64,000 nucleotides of DNA, taken from Echinicola jeungdonensis (lineage in GTDB: Bacteria; Bacteroidota; Bacteroidia; Cytophagales; Cyclobacteriaceae). The notes beneath the pieces are model-generated. The model saw only the letters and a program-made list of their open reading frames with translations, was not told the origin of the DNA and made no database searches. Position 1 is the first letter of the stretch. Every line of letters starts with the position of its first letter. Below are positions 44,672 through 57,657 of this stretch, one piece after another. The translations under genes and the position numbers were made by a program. Location: NCBI RefSeq assembly GCF_030409905.1, contig NZ_JAUFQT010000001.1, positions 2,068,001 through 2,132,000 on the forward strand, in the 5' to 3' direction.

Positions 44672-45957
44672 TTATATTTTTTTGCGGGTTGTAAGGGGAC
44701 AAGCATGATATCACTTTCAGTCAATAGGCTGGAATTAAACAATACCCACCTTCCATCAGGACTTATAGAATGATGAGAATGGGCCTCCCCGGAAAAGGGA
44801 CTTTTGCTGGTCAGACGATGTCCGGTGGTCAGCAACCTAACATCAGTTTTGTCATTATAATTGATGCGGTAAATATTGCCGTTAAAGGTATCCCCAACAA
44901 TCCATTTCAGGTCCCGGGTACCAGCTGTATGCCAATAACCCCCCCAATCCTGTTGCCCATGGAAATTTAGTTCGTTGGTTCTGATATTTAAAGAAAATAT
45001 CCCGTTTGGATTTTGTTGAAGCCTGTCAATATGGCCCATCACATTAAATCCTATATGGTCAGGGCCTAAAAAGACCTCATGGGTCACCCATTCAGTATCT
45101 GATTCCTTGTAGAGGGCCCGGTTATTTACCTCTCCATTTTCACCTATACTAAGGTGCCAAATCCGCTGAGGAGCATCTCCTCCAGTTTCCCAGCAATACA
45201 TCATCTCGCCAGGAACAAAGGGGTTGGCCTGCAAATGTCCAATTCTAAAAGGTACTTCTATGACGGTATCCAAACCACCAGAATCCAAATCCACCTGCAT
45301 AATGGAGGACTGGCCATTTTCAACCCTCGTAGAAAAATATAGACGATCTTCTCCTGCATCCAAGGCCATACCATTGGGGTCAATATCTTCTGAGAGTGAA
45401 ATAACTATCCTTTCGTAATTTTCTTTTTTCTTGACATTTCCATTTTCACTGTCTTCCAGCAATTTACCGAGGTTCAATTCAACCAAGTCATTGTTCCTGA
45501 AATGATAGGCCAGGTTTTCTTTCCAGCCCAAATGAAAATGACTACCATCTTCTCCATCCGCAATTTGGATGATCTCATAACTTTCCATAGAAATGGCATA
45601 GGCCAAACTTTTTTCTGACCGGTCGGACCGGAAAACTATATGCCCTCCATCCGGTGTCCACTGGGGATGGGTTTGGTAAATTTTGGAGTTATGATGCCTG
45701 GAAGTTGTCAGTGCAATGACTTCCACCCCCGTCACCTCATCCCTAAAGGTAAAATGCTCTGAAGGAAAACGCTGGCCAAAAGCATTGTCTCCCTCCATGT
45801 CAAATGTTTTATCTACCTGAGATCTTGTAGAATAATCTACTCCATTAATGATCTGGGCCTGAGCATGGGAAAGGGCTGTAAAACCAAAAACAAGGCCGCT
45901 CAAAAGCAGCCTTGTTTTTAAGTGTTTTTTCCGTTTTAACAATTTTTCGGACTTCAT
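44668..45957 (-). CDS. Exported beta-propeller lyase, oligogalacturonate-lyase (PL22)-like
   Basis: This 429-residue protein has a signal peptide (about residues 14-34, ending AQAQ) and a seven-bladed propeller built from repeats such as THPQWTPDGGHIVFRSDR and SISPDGRWVLFNSS. The pattern resembles oligogalacturonate lyases of family PL22. It includes a TSRHHNSKIYQTHP segment, a VTHEVFLGPDHIGFN segment and a C-terminal EAHSHHSISPDG histidine cluster where PL22 enzymes bind Mn2+. It would act by beta-elimination at uronic acid residues of short oligosaccharides. The gene lies 6 bases after susD and overlaps the sulfatase, so it belongs to that operon. Ulvan-lyase-like propellers are an alternative, and it may have no lyase activity. 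Confidence 0.68.
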   Translation of the reverse strand: MKSEKLLKRKKHLKTRLLLSGLVFGFTALSHAQAQIINGVDYSTRSQVDKTFDMEGDNAFGQRFPSEHFTFRDEVTGVEVIALTTSRHHNSKIYQTHPQWTPDGGHIVFRSDRSEKSLAYAISMESYEIIQIADGEDGSHFHLGWKENLAYHFRNNDLVELNLGKLLEDSENGNVKKKENYERIVISLSEDIDPNGMALDAGEDRLYFSTRVENGQSSIMQVDLDSGGLDTVIEVPFRIGHLQANPFVPGEMMYCWETGGDAPQRIWHLSIGENGEVNNRALYKESDTEWVTHEVFLGPDHIGFNVMGHIDRLQQNPNGIFSLNIRTNELNFHGQQDWGGYWHTAGTRDLKWIVGDTFNGNIYRINYNDKTDVRLLTTGHRLTSKSPFSGEAHSHHSISPDGRWVLFNSSLLTESDIMLVPLQPAKKYK

Positions 45958-45963
45958 ATTTTT

Positions 45964-47538
45964 TTATTGATAACCTTCATTTTGTGACAGGTTAGGATTA
46001 GCATCAATGGCCGTGCTGGGTATGGGATAAAGTGTCCTGTAATCTTCAGAAGCCTCTTTAAACTCCCAGGGATCGTTAAATTGTCCAAAGCGGATTAAAT
46101 CCCTTCTCCGGCAAAGCTCAAATGCCAATTCCCTGCCTCTTTCGTCCAAAATATCTTGGAGCGTTACTGTACTCAACAAACTGGCATTGCTGCGGTCTCT
46201 CACTAGATTGACAAGGTCAGTGGCTTCTCCAAAATTTCCCATTCTAGCAAGACCTTCTGCTTTGATCAGCAATACATCAGCGTATCTGAAAAAAGCAATA
46301 TCATTACCGGCATTTCCGCCATTGGTATTGGGATCCAATCCCCACTTGATCCATTTTGTACCAGCATTCATGGGCTGGTTTCTAATGCCTGTGGCAGGAA
46401 TAATCTCATAAGGAACTGGCCCTTCTGAAGAGACACCAGGCTTGTATAATTGGCTGTTGTTATCAGGGACAATCCTTTCTACCATGACAGTTTCGCCATT
46501 ACGGGGATCTTTCAAAACTCCTGGGGTCAGGTACATATTAAAACGATCATCCTGTTCTTCATAGAGATCCACCACAGATGGCCGCGTTCCGAATCCATTC
46601 TGCGGGGTATAAGGCAAACCAAATAGACCCCCGCTAATTCCAGGCAGTACTTTTTGTACCAAAGGATGCCCTATTCCTCCAGGTATATTTGGGGTATAAA
46701 CTCCTCCAAATATATACTCGGAATTATTCTCATTATCATGCTTAAAATTATCAAAATAATTGGGCAATAATTCATATGCACCGGATTGGATCACCTTGTC
46801 TGCATATTCCACTGCTTTATCATATTGGGCCGTGCCTGTAAATACTTCTGCATTAAGATAAAGGTGAGCCATCAAGGTGTAGGCAGCTTCTTTGGTAAAA
46901 CGGCCATAGTACTCAGCTCCAACTTCTGTCTGGGAAGGTAGGTCTACCAGGGCTTCTTCCAGTTCTTTTTCGATAAAGTCAAATACTTCGACCCGGGTGT
47001 TTTGGGTAGGAAGGTTCAACGGATCCACCTTTGGAGCAGTGAAAATCGGGACATTTCCAAAAAGGTCTATCAAATAGAAATAAGCAAAAGCCCTTAAAGC
47101 TTTTAATTCCGCCCTTGGACCTTCAATGTTTTCAAGGCCAGAAGCATCCAATGAGGCAATTAAAGCATTGGCCTGTCCTACAGTGCCAAACATGGTGTTC
47201 CATGTGCCGGAAATATAGGAATGGCTAGCGTCCCATTCATGTTCCATCAATTGCTCAAAACTGCTATTGGCCCACCAACCTTGAATCTTTCCATGAACAA
47301 CCACCTGGTCGGCTGATAATTCCAAAGTCCTGTATTCAACACCCATTCCGGTGATTTGGGCAAAATTCCGGTAGACTCCAGACAAAGAGGAAAGAACTTC
47401 CTTTTCGTTGGAATAGAAATTTTCTGGTGTATATATGGAATAAACTTCCTCATCTAGCGAACATCCACCCAAAAATCCCATAACCACTATTAAGGCCAAG
47501 GTCAATTTGCGTGAAAATTTAAGTATCATCTTTTTCAT
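45964..47538 (-). CDS. SusD/RagB-family glycan-binding lipoprotein (second copy)
   Basis: This 524-residue lipoprotein has lipobox FLGGC (Cys26). The N-terminal domain has YTPENFYSNEKEVLSSLSGVYRNF and WNTMFGTVGQANALIASL. The C-terminal RagB region has ILDERGRELAFELCRRRDLIRFGQF and ends LYPIPSTAIDANPNLSQNEGYQ-like. It is only loosely similar to the other SusD, so the two probably bind different oligosaccharides. It follows its susC by 34 bases and precedes the propeller lyase by 6 bases. Confidence 0.95.
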   Translation of the reverse strand: MKKMILKFSRKLTLALIVVMGFLGGCSLDEEVYSIYTPENFYSNEKEVLSSLSGVYRNFAQITGMGVEYRTLELSADQVVVHGKIQGWWANSSFEQLMEHEWDASHSYISGTWNTMFGTVGQANALIASLDASGLENIEGPRAELKALRAFAYFYLIDLFGNVPIFTAPKVDPLNLPTQNTRVEVFDFIEKELEEALVDLPSQTEVGAEYYGRFTKEAAYTLMAHLYLNAEVFTGTAQYDKAVEYADKVIQSGAYELLPNYFDNFKHDNENNSEYIFGGVYTPNIPGGIGHPLVQKVLPGISGGLFGLPYTPQNGFGTRPSVVDLYEEQDDRFNMYLTPGVLKDPRNGETVMVERIVPDNNSQLYKPGVSSEGPVPYEIIPATGIRNQPMNAGTKWIKWGLDPNTNGGNAGNDIAFFRYADVLLIKAEGLARMGNFGEATDLVNLVRDRSNASLLSTVTLQDILDERGRELAFELCRRRDLIRFGQFNDPWEFKEASEDYRTLYPIPSTAIDANPNLSQNEGYQ

Positions 47539-47572
47539 TTTAATTCAATTTTTTGTGGAAAATTAACTGGGC

Positions 47573-50500
47573 TTATTTGAAAGAGATGCTGCCTCCCAAC
47601 ATAAACACCCGTGGCCTTGGATAAGACAGGTAATCGATACCAATCGCCGCAGGTCCACCTGCATTGGTATTGGTTCTTACCTCTGGATCGAACCCTGAAT
47701 AACCAGTCAAGACAAACAGGTTTTGTCCTGTCACATAAATCCTGGCCTTGCCAAGAAAGTCAAGACTGGACACATCAAAGTTGTATCCGATATTCATGTT
47801 ATCTAGTCTCAAGAAGCTACCATCCTCCAACCATCTAGAGGAAAATTGAGCGGTCTGGTCACGGCTAACATCTGAATCTAAGGCTGACCTCAGAATATTT
47901 ATCCCTGGGAATGAGTTGGTATAGGAAAATTCTGCTCCGGTATTGTTCAAAACCTCATTACCTACCACTCCTCTCAAACTAACGGAAGCATCAAAATTTT
48001 TCCATTTCCATTGGTGGCTCATTCCAAAATTCAAATCGGGTTGGGCATTGCCAATTACCACCAAATCAGCTCCATCTACCCCATCTTCATCCAGATAGGT
48101 CTCCATACCATTTTCATCAAAGCCGGTAAACTTTCTTCCATAAAAGGTTCCTAAGGATAAACCTGGTTTGATGATTTGGGAGAAATCCTTTGGGGTAATC
48201 ACCCCTGAAAGTGGAGCAGTCCTGATTTCATCCCGAGAAAATTGATCATTGGAAAGGGATACCACCTCATTTTTATTGTGGGAAACATTGAAACTCATGT
48301 CCCAGGTGACGGGCCTATCCACAATTAGGCCTGCATTTAATGCAAATTCTATCCCTTTATTTTCCACTTTACCCACATTAGCCCATTGGGTATTGACTAC
48401 AGAGGGAGCTGCGGTTGAAAATTGCAACAACAAGTTGTTAGTGTATTTCTCATAATAATCAATGGTACCCGTTAAGCGACCGTCCAAAAAGCCAAAATCA
48501 AGTCCCACATTCAACTGGTTTGTTTGCTCCCACTGTAAATCAGGGTTTGCATAGTTGGTAGGTAAAACACTTGGAATGGCCTCTCCTCCTAATACGTAGA
48601 CTGAAGAGCCAGCAATAGACAATTGCTGCCTATAAAGGTCATTGGGGATTTCCTGATTACCCGTTACACCATATCCCAATCTTAATTTTAAGTTATCTAT
48701 GGTGTTTGACTTGAAAAACTCCTCTTCATTAATATTCCAGGCAAAAGCTCCGGAAGGAAAAAGTCCCCAACGGTTGTTTTCCCCAAATCTACTGGAGCCA
48801 TCATTCCTTAGGGTAAAAGTAAACATGTAGCGATCCTTTAACCTAAAGTTGGCCCGCCCAAAAACCGAAGCCAATCGATTGGCAGATTTATAAGAGGTAT
48901 TGGCAAGAATGTTCCCAGATTGGATCAGGTTCCACTTTACCGAACTGGACACAAAGTTATTGGCATCTGTAAAAGTATATTGGGTCACAAAACGTTGGAA
49001 AGAGTAACCACCCAGGATATTTAAATTGGTATTGGGAGACAGATTTTTATTGTAGGTCAAGGTAGCTTCCATTATGGAACTGAAATTTCTCAGTTTATTG
49101 ATGGAAGCCCTTCCTCCTTCTGATTCTCCGGAAGGGTGGGTGGCGGGCATGTTGGTATAGCGCTCTACGTTTTCATCGGTATGCCCCAAATTGACCTTAA
49201 AAGTAAGGTCATTCATGATATCGAATGCAATATCCACATTGCCTAAAAATAAATTGGTATTCCTTTCATCATCTACTTCAACCCAGGAAACCGGGTTGAT
49301 ACGTAATTGACCAAGCTGGTAGAAAGATCCATCTGAATTTCTAACAGGCAAGGTTGGTGCCCATCGAATGGCGTCCTTTAGGATATTTCCACCTTCATTA
49401 TTGATATTGGAAGAAATTGGGGTATTGTCTTCATTGGTCTTTCCATAAGTCATATTGATTCCCAATCTAAGCTTTCCTTCCATAGCTTTATGGGTTCCAT
49501 TGAACCTACCAGTGTATTTTTTTAGGCCAGATGACCTCAATATTCCTTCCTGGCTGGTATGACCAAAGGAAGCCCGGTAACTACTGGATACATTTCCCCC
49601 ACCAAAGCCAACATTATGGTTATGGGTTAGGCCGGTCCTGAATACTTCATCCTGCCAAAAAGTATTTGCACCTTCATCAGGATAAGGTATATCGATGGAT
49701 TCAGCGTAGTTCCTATATTCATCAGCAGATAAAACCGGCAGGGTTTTCCTAATATTTGAAACCCCAACATAAGAATCATAGGTAACGGCCTCTCCCATAC
49801 TTTTGCTTTTGGTGGTGATGATAATCACCCCATTAGCACCTCTGGAACCATAGATTGCCGTGGCCGAAGCATCCTTGAGAATATCGATAGATTCAATATC
49901 GGCAGGGTTAATCGAATTCAGGGGATTCGTTCCCTCTGAAGTAAAAGGGGAACTACCCTGCATCCCTGATACAAACTTATTGGCAGAACCAAATTGCATG
50001 GGAACTCCATCTATAACGTACAATGGATCATTACCTGCTGAAATGGAGTTTACCCCACGGATCCTAACCGTGGAAGGGGCCCCGGGCTGACCACTGTTTT
50101 GCACAATGTTTACCCCTGCTACTTTTCCCTGCATCAATTGCTCAGGGGCTACAGAGATTCCGGTATTAAATTCCTTGGAACTAACGGAGGAAACAGATCC
50201 GGTAATATCTTTTCTTCTCTGGGTGCCATAGCCCACCACAACTACTTCACCTAGCTGCTTGGTGTCCATTTGCATGGTAATATCAATGGTAGTCCTTTCT
50301 CCAACTGTAATTTCCTGTTTCTTAAAACCAATGGAGCTGAAGATCAATACCGCATTCTCATCAGGAACCTCCAGGGTGTATTTACCGTCAATATCGGTAA
50401 CAGTTCCTTTGGAACTCCCTTTTACCAGAATACTTACTCCCGGCAAGGGCAAATTGTCTTCACTGGAAATCACGGTACCAGTAATAGTTTTTTCTAAGGT

Positions 50501-50650
50501 TTGGGATGAAGTGGATAATTCAATTCCACTTTTTAATTTGTGAGTCTCATCAAAAGCGAGCACTTGAGGGTGATCCAGGACACCTAAGGAAAGCGTTAAT
50601 AATAAGCTCCCCTTAAACATCCCGGAAGGAAGTTTAAAATTTCTAAACAT
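47573..50650 (-). CDS. SusC/RagA-family TonB-dependent glycan transporter (second copy)
   Basis: This 1025-residue outer-membrane transporter has a signal peptide (about residues 10-32). The carboxypeptidase-D-like domain (about 55-130) is strikingly similar to that of the other SusC (GTVISSEDNLPLPGVSILVK). The plug begins at EVVVVGYGTQRRKD and has VRIRGVNSISAGNDPLYVIDG and DASATAIYGSRGANGVIIITTK. The barrel ends in MLGGSISFK. It opens the minus-strand operon susC-susD-lyase-sulfatase and is divergent from the GH2-rhaM-GH106 operon. A CAATCGATTG palindrome lies 245 bp upstream of its start. Confidence 0.95.
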   Translation of the reverse strand: MFRNFKLPSGMFKGSLLLTLSLGVLDHPQVLAFDETHKLKSGIELSTSSQTLEKTITGTVISSEDNLPLPGVSILVKGSSKGTVTDIDGKYTLEVPDENAVLIFSSIGFKKQEITVGERTTIDITMQMDTKQLGEVVVVGYGTQRRKDITGSVSSVSSKEFNTGISVAPEQLMQGKVAGVNIVQNSGQPGAPSTVRIRGVNSISAGNDPLYVIDGVPMQFGSANKFVSGMQGSSPFTSEGTNPLNSINPADIESIDILKDASATAIYGSRGANGVIIITTKSKSMGEAVTYDSYVGVSNIRKTLPVLSADEYRNYAESIDIPYPDEGANTFWQDEVFRTGLTHNHNVGFGGGNVSSSYRASFGHTSQEGILRSSGLKKYTGRFNGTHKAMEGKLRLGINMTYGKTNEDNTPISSNINNEGGNILKDAIRWAPTLPVRNSDGSFYQLGQLRINPVSWVEVDDERNTNLFLGNVDIAFDIMNDLTFKVNLGHTDENVERYTNMPATHPSGESEGGRASINKLRNFSSIMEATLTYNKNLSPNTNLNILGGYSFQRFVTQYTFTDANNFVSSSVKWNLIQSGNILANTSYKSANRLASVFGRANFRLKDRYMFTFTLRNDGSSRFGENNRWGLFPSGAFAWNINEEEFFKSNTIDNLKLRLGYGVTGNQEIPNDLYRQQLSIAGSSVYVLGGEAIPSVLPTNYANPDLQWEQTNQLNVGLDFGFLDGRLTGTIDYYEKYTNNLLLQFSTAAPSVVNTQWANVGKVENKGIEFALNAGLIVDRPVTWDMSFNVSHNKNEVVSLSNDQFSRDEIRTAPLSGVITPKDFSQIIKPGLSLGTFYGRKFTGFDENGMETYLDEDGVDGADLVVIGNAQPDLNFGMSHQWKWKNFDASVSLRGVVGNEVLNNTGAEFSYTNSFPGINILRSALDSDVSRDQTAQFSSRWLEDGSFLRLDNMNIGYNFDVSSLDFLGKARIYVTGQNLFVLTGYSGFDPEVRTNTNAGGPAAIGIDYLSYPRPRVFMLGGSISFK

Positions 50651-54082
<3,432 letters not shown>

Positions 54083-54085
54083 ATA

Positions 54086-54400
54086 ATGAGCCAACAATTT
54101 GCTTTTCGAATGAAATTACTTCCTGGCTATGAGGAAGAATATGAAAAGAGACACCGGGAAATCTGGCCTGAGCTGGTCAAGCTGTTAAAAGACAGCGGAG
54201 TGCAGGATTACAGCATTTACCTGGATAAGGAAACCTCAACCCTTTTTGCCGTGCAAACGGTAAAAGGGGAGAGTTCCTCTCAGGATTTGGGAAATACAGA
54301 AATTGTCCAGAGATGGTGGGCTTATATGGCGGACATCATGGAAACTAATAAGGATAATTCCCCGGTAACCGTTCCCCTCAAGGAAGTATTTACACTTTGA
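54086..54400 (+). CDS. rhaM: L-rhamnose mutarotase
   Basis: This 104-residue protein of the RhaM (RhaU) family speeds the exchange of alpha and beta L-rhamnose. The start MSQQFAFRMKLLPGYEEEYE, the segment KRHREIWPELVKLLKDSGV with His23, and the paired Trp in VQRWWAYMADIM are characteristic, together with Tyr19. It is a dimeric ferredoxin-like fold of the expected length. It lies between GH2 and GH106 with gaps of 3 and 24 bases. This is direct evidence that free L-rhamnose is an end product of the locus. Confidence 0.94.
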   Translation: MSQQFAFRMKLLPGYEEEYEKRHREIWPELVKLLKDSGVQDYSIYLDKETSTLFAVQTVKGESSSQDLGNTEIVQRWWAYMADIMETNKDNSPVTVPLKEVFTL

Positions 54401-54424
54401 CTTTTAAACCAAATTATCCCGATA

Positions 54425-57232
54425 ATGACCTTAAAAAAAAGAATCCTTTTCCTGATTTTCCTTCTGGGCCTGCTAAACCTTGGCTGCCAGTCCCAGCAGG
54501 AGGATCAGGAATCCTCTGCTATTAAGCCAGGAACCTGGCCTGAAATCACCAGGGAAGCCAAACCCTGGACCCGATGGTGGTGGATGGGAAATGCGGTGGA
54601 CAAAAAAAACACCCGGCATTTATTGGAATCCTATGAAGATGCTGGCCTTGGTGGAGTGGAAATTGCCCCCATTTATGGTGCCAAAGGTTTTGAAGAAAGA
54701 TACCTTGAGTTCCTTTCCGACCCATGGTTGGAACATTTGCATTTTACTACAAAGGTGGCAGATAGCCTTGGAATGGGCGTTGATCTCACCCAAGGTACTG
54801 GCTGGCCTTTTGGTGGTCCATTTGTGGAACCTGCCTATGCTGCCTCCAAACTGGTGGTTAAAGATTATGATTTTGTAGGTCCAGGTACTTTTGAAAAAGA
54901 CTTGAACCTGGATATCGAAAGCAGAGAAGAATTTTCTCCACAGTTATTGGCCGTAATGGCATATGGAGAAAATGGAGAAGTCATGGAGATTACCGATGAG
55001 GTGTCAGAAGGTGGTCAGCTTATCTGGCAGACGGAGGGTTCCTGGAATATAAAGGCCATCTATAATGGTAAAACGGGTCAAAAAGTAAAAAGAGCTGCCC
55101 CTGGTGGAAAAGGGTATACCCTGGACCACTATTCCAAAATGGCTGTGGAGGATTATCTTTCTGAATTTGAAAAAGCCTTTGGAGGAAACATTCCGGATAT
55201 CAGGGCTTTTTATAATGACAGTTTTGAAGTATATGGAGCCAACTTTACAGCTTCTTTCCTTGAAGAATTTCAAAGTCGCAGGGGATATGACCTAAAGCCT
55301 TATATCCCCGAGTTGTTAAGTGAGGAGACCTCCGAAAAAGTGGCCCGCATCAAATCTGATTACCGGGAGACCCTCCATGAACTATTGCTCGAAAACTTTA
55401 CAAAAAACTGGACAGAATGGGCGCATAACAGAGGTAAGAAGACCAAAAATCAAGCCCATGGTTCTCCGGGAAATCTTTTAGATCTATATGCGGCAGTTGA
55501 TATTCCGGAATGTGAAACTTTTGGTTCCAGTTATTTCCCCATTCCTGGACTTAGAAGGGACAGTGCGGATATCAGAAATGTGGACCCGGACCCTATTATG
55601 CTCAAATTTGCATCCTCAGCAGGGCATTTGGCAGGAAAAGACCTGATTTCTTGCGAAACCTTTACTTGGCTTGGTGAACACTTTAAGTCTTCCTTCAGCC
55701 AAATGAAACCTGAGGTGGAGCAAGCGTTTCTGGCAGGTATTAACCATGTTTTTTATCATGGTGTTACTTACAGTCCAGAAGATATTGACTTTCCAGGTTG
55801 GTTATTTTATGCTTCCCTTAACCTGAATGAACACAACAGTCTTTGGCCTCATTTTGAAAGTATTAACAACTACATAGCGAGGTGTCAATCCGTACTCCAG
55901 TCCGGGAAACCCGACAATGAAATTATCATGTATTGGCCGGTTTATGATGTATGGTCAGAGGAGGGGAATATGTTTAAAATGATTTCTGTCCATCATATTG
56001 ATCAATGGCTGCATCCAACGGAATTTTACAAGCAATCTACTGAGCTAATGGAAAAAGGGTATTCGGTAGACTTTGCTTCTGATCAGTTATTGGCAGGTGC
56101 TAAGGTTGAAAATGGGGGAATCAAAACCCATGATCAGGCTAATTCTGCCAAGGTATTGATCATCCCTTCGTTGAAATATATGCCAGTTACCACACTAAGG
56201 AATGCAATTAACCTGGCTCAGGATGGTGCCAAAGTGATTTTCCAAGCTAAACCTGGTCAAGTTCCAGGATTTCATGAGGTGAACACCCGTCAAAATGAAT
56301 TGGATCAACTTTGGTCACAATTGGAATTTAATGACCTGCAAATAGCGGAAGTAGGTAAGGGGAAAATCATCCTCAGTGATCAGGTCCAAAACAGCCTCAA
56401 AAATGAAGGCATTGAAAGGGAAACGCTTACAGATACTGGGTTGAAGTTTATCAGAAGGGCATCAGGTCAGGACAAGTATTACTTCCTGGTCAACCACACA
56501 CCAAAAGAGATCAATCAGTCCATTGAACTCAATATGGAAGCAGACAGGGTGATGCTGTTGGACCCTCAAGATGGTGCAATCGGCCAAGCCCAAAGTTCTG
56601 TGCAAAATGGAAAAACTCAGGTCAAAGTGCAGATGTTGCCTGGTGAGGCATTGATTTTGCAAGCGCTTCATTCTTCAGATGTATCCATCAATCCCTGGTC
56701 TTACCGAGGAGAAAAGACATCAAGCATTCAATTGGAAGGCCCATGGACGCTGAAATTTACTGGTGGAGGACCAATGCTTCTTGAGTCACAGGAACTAAAG
56801 GAAATAAAACCCTGGACGGCTTTGGGGGATGAAGCAGCAGAACATTTTTCAGGGCAGGGCCTTTACAAGGCACAATTTACCCTGGATAAAAAAGAAGGCC
56901 AGAAATACATCCTTTATCTTGGGAAAGTCCATGAGTCCGCTAAGGTAATTATCAATAACCAGGAGGCGGGTTATGCCTGGAGCATTCCTTACGAGTTAGA
57001 TGTCACCGATTACTTGGACAATGGTGAAAATCAAATCCAAATAGAGGTAGCCAACCTAATGGCTAACAGGATCCGATATATGGATCAAGAGGGGATTTCC
57101 TGGAGAAATTACCATGAGATCAATTTTGTCAATATAGATTATCAGGATTTTGATGCTTCAGGGTGGGAGGTGATGCCCTCCGGTCTGGAAGGTCCGGTAA
57201 CCTTGAAAGGTTATAATATTCAAGTTCCTTAA
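54425..57232 (+). CDS. GH106-family alpha-L-rhamnosidase lipoprotein
   Basis: This 935-residue enzyme has a lipoprotein signal (LLNLGC, Cys21). The N-terminal barrel carries the family-typical KPWTRWWWMGNAVDK and LGGVEIAPIYGAKG (about 45-90), then DLTQGTGWPFGGPFV. Acidic candidates for catalysis include the Glu in SCETFTWLGEHF (about residue 418) and the Glu/Asp residues of DIPECETFGSSYF. Late beta domains include a GH2-like galactose-binding module (about 780-900) ending ISWRNYHEINF. GH106 enzymes release terminal alpha-L-rhamnose from rhamnogalacturonans and related glycans by inversion. It is the third gene of the operon and is followed by a terminator. Confidence 0.92.
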   Translation: MTLKKRILFLIFLLGLLNLGCQSQQEDQESSAIKPGTWPEITREAKPWTRWWWMGNAVDKKNTRHLLESYEDAGLGGVEIAPIYGAKGFEERYLEFLSDPWLEHLHFTTKVADSLGMGVDLTQGTGWPFGGPFVEPAYAASKLVVKDYDFVGPGTFEKDLNLDIESREEFSPQLLAVMAYGENGEVMEITDEVSEGGQLIWQTEGSWNIKAIYNGKTGQKVKRAAPGGKGYTLDHYSKMAVEDYLSEFEKAFGGNIPDIRAFYNDSFEVYGANFTASFLEEFQSRRGYDLKPYIPELLSEETSEKVARIKSDYRETLHELLLENFTKNWTEWAHNRGKKTKNQAHGSPGNLLDLYAAVDIPECETFGSSYFPIPGLRRDSADIRNVDPDPIMLKFASSAGHLAGKDLISCETFTWLGEHFKSSFSQMKPEVEQAFLAGINHVFYHGVTYSPEDIDFPGWLFYASLNLNEHNSLWPHFESINNYIARCQSVLQSGKPDNEIIMYWPVYDVWSEEGNMFKMISVHHIDQWLHPTEFYKQSTELMEKGYSVDFASDQLLAGAKVENGGIKTHDQANSAKVLIIPSLKYMPVTTLRNAINLAQDGAKVIFQAKPGQVPGFHEVNTRQNELDQLWSQLEFNDLQIAEVGKGKIILSDQVQNSLKNEGIERETLTDTGLKFIRRASGQDKYYFLVNHTPKEINQSIELNMEADRVMLLDPQDGAIGQAQSSVQNGKTQVKVQMLPGEALILQALHSSDVSINPWSYRGEKTSSIQLEGPWTLKFTGGGPMLLESQELKEIKPWTALGDEAAEHFSGQGLYKAQFTLDKKEGQKYILYLGKVHESAKVIINNQEAGYAWSIPYELDVTDYLDNGENQIQIEVANLMANRIRYMDQEGISWRNYHEINFVNIDYQDFDASGWEVMPSGLEGPVTLKGYNIQVP

Positions 57233-57256
57233 TAAAGGGCTAATCCTATAAACACC

Positions 57257-57301
57257 AAAAGGCCAATTGATTCCACTGCAAGGAATGTAAATTGGCCTTT
57301 T
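57257..57301 (+). terminator. Rho-independent terminator after the GH106 gene
   Basis: AAAAGGCCAATT (57257-57268) pairs with AATTGGCCTTTT (57290-57301), with an inner ATTCC/GGAAT stem; TTT follows after one A. Confidence 0.88.
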
Positions 57302-57349
57302 ATTTGACTAATGTCATTTTTTTTACAAAATCGACCGAAAACCAAATGT

Positions 57350-57361
57350 GCAATCGATTGC
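57350..57361. promoter_or_regulatory. GCAATCGATTGC operator candidate, distal site
   Basis: This perfect 12-bp palindrome lies 297 bp upstream of the GntR-type regulator start and downstream of the GH106 terminator. It is the longest of the three intergenic CAATCGATTG sites. Confidence 0.6.
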
Positions 57362-57625
57362 TCAAATTAAGGTCTGTTTTTTTAATAATTGAAATTTTAT
57401 CCTTTTTATCCCCTTTCTTTATTGGAAAAATAAATCAAAACATCTCCCAAACTTATATTTTAAGAAAAACAATTATCATAAAATAAACCTATATTTAAGA
57501 ACAATAAATCTGCACGCATTAAAATAAAAATAGGTAGTTACCTTTTCAATCTTTTAACTGAATTGAGCAGGAAAAATGAAAATTGGAGCGGTTCTTGCAA
57601 AATTCCTTAAGTTATTGTTAAATTA

Positions 57626-57635
57626 CAATCGATTG
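57626..57635. promoter_or_regulatory. CAATCGATTG operator candidate, proximal site
   Basis: This perfect palindrome is followed by C, 22 bp before the start codon of the GntR-type regulator. It is spaced 276 bp from the distal site, which would allow looping and autoregulation. Confidence 0.65.
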
Positions 57636-57657
57636 CGCAATAAAATCAAAACCCCAA

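Noticed and set aside
48870..48883. GCCAATCGATTGGC, another copy of the CAATCGATTG palindrome
   Set aside because: It lies inside the second susC coding sequence and encodes the Asn-Arg-Leu residues of the barrel, so a regulatory role is unlikely. It does show that the motif can occur by chance.
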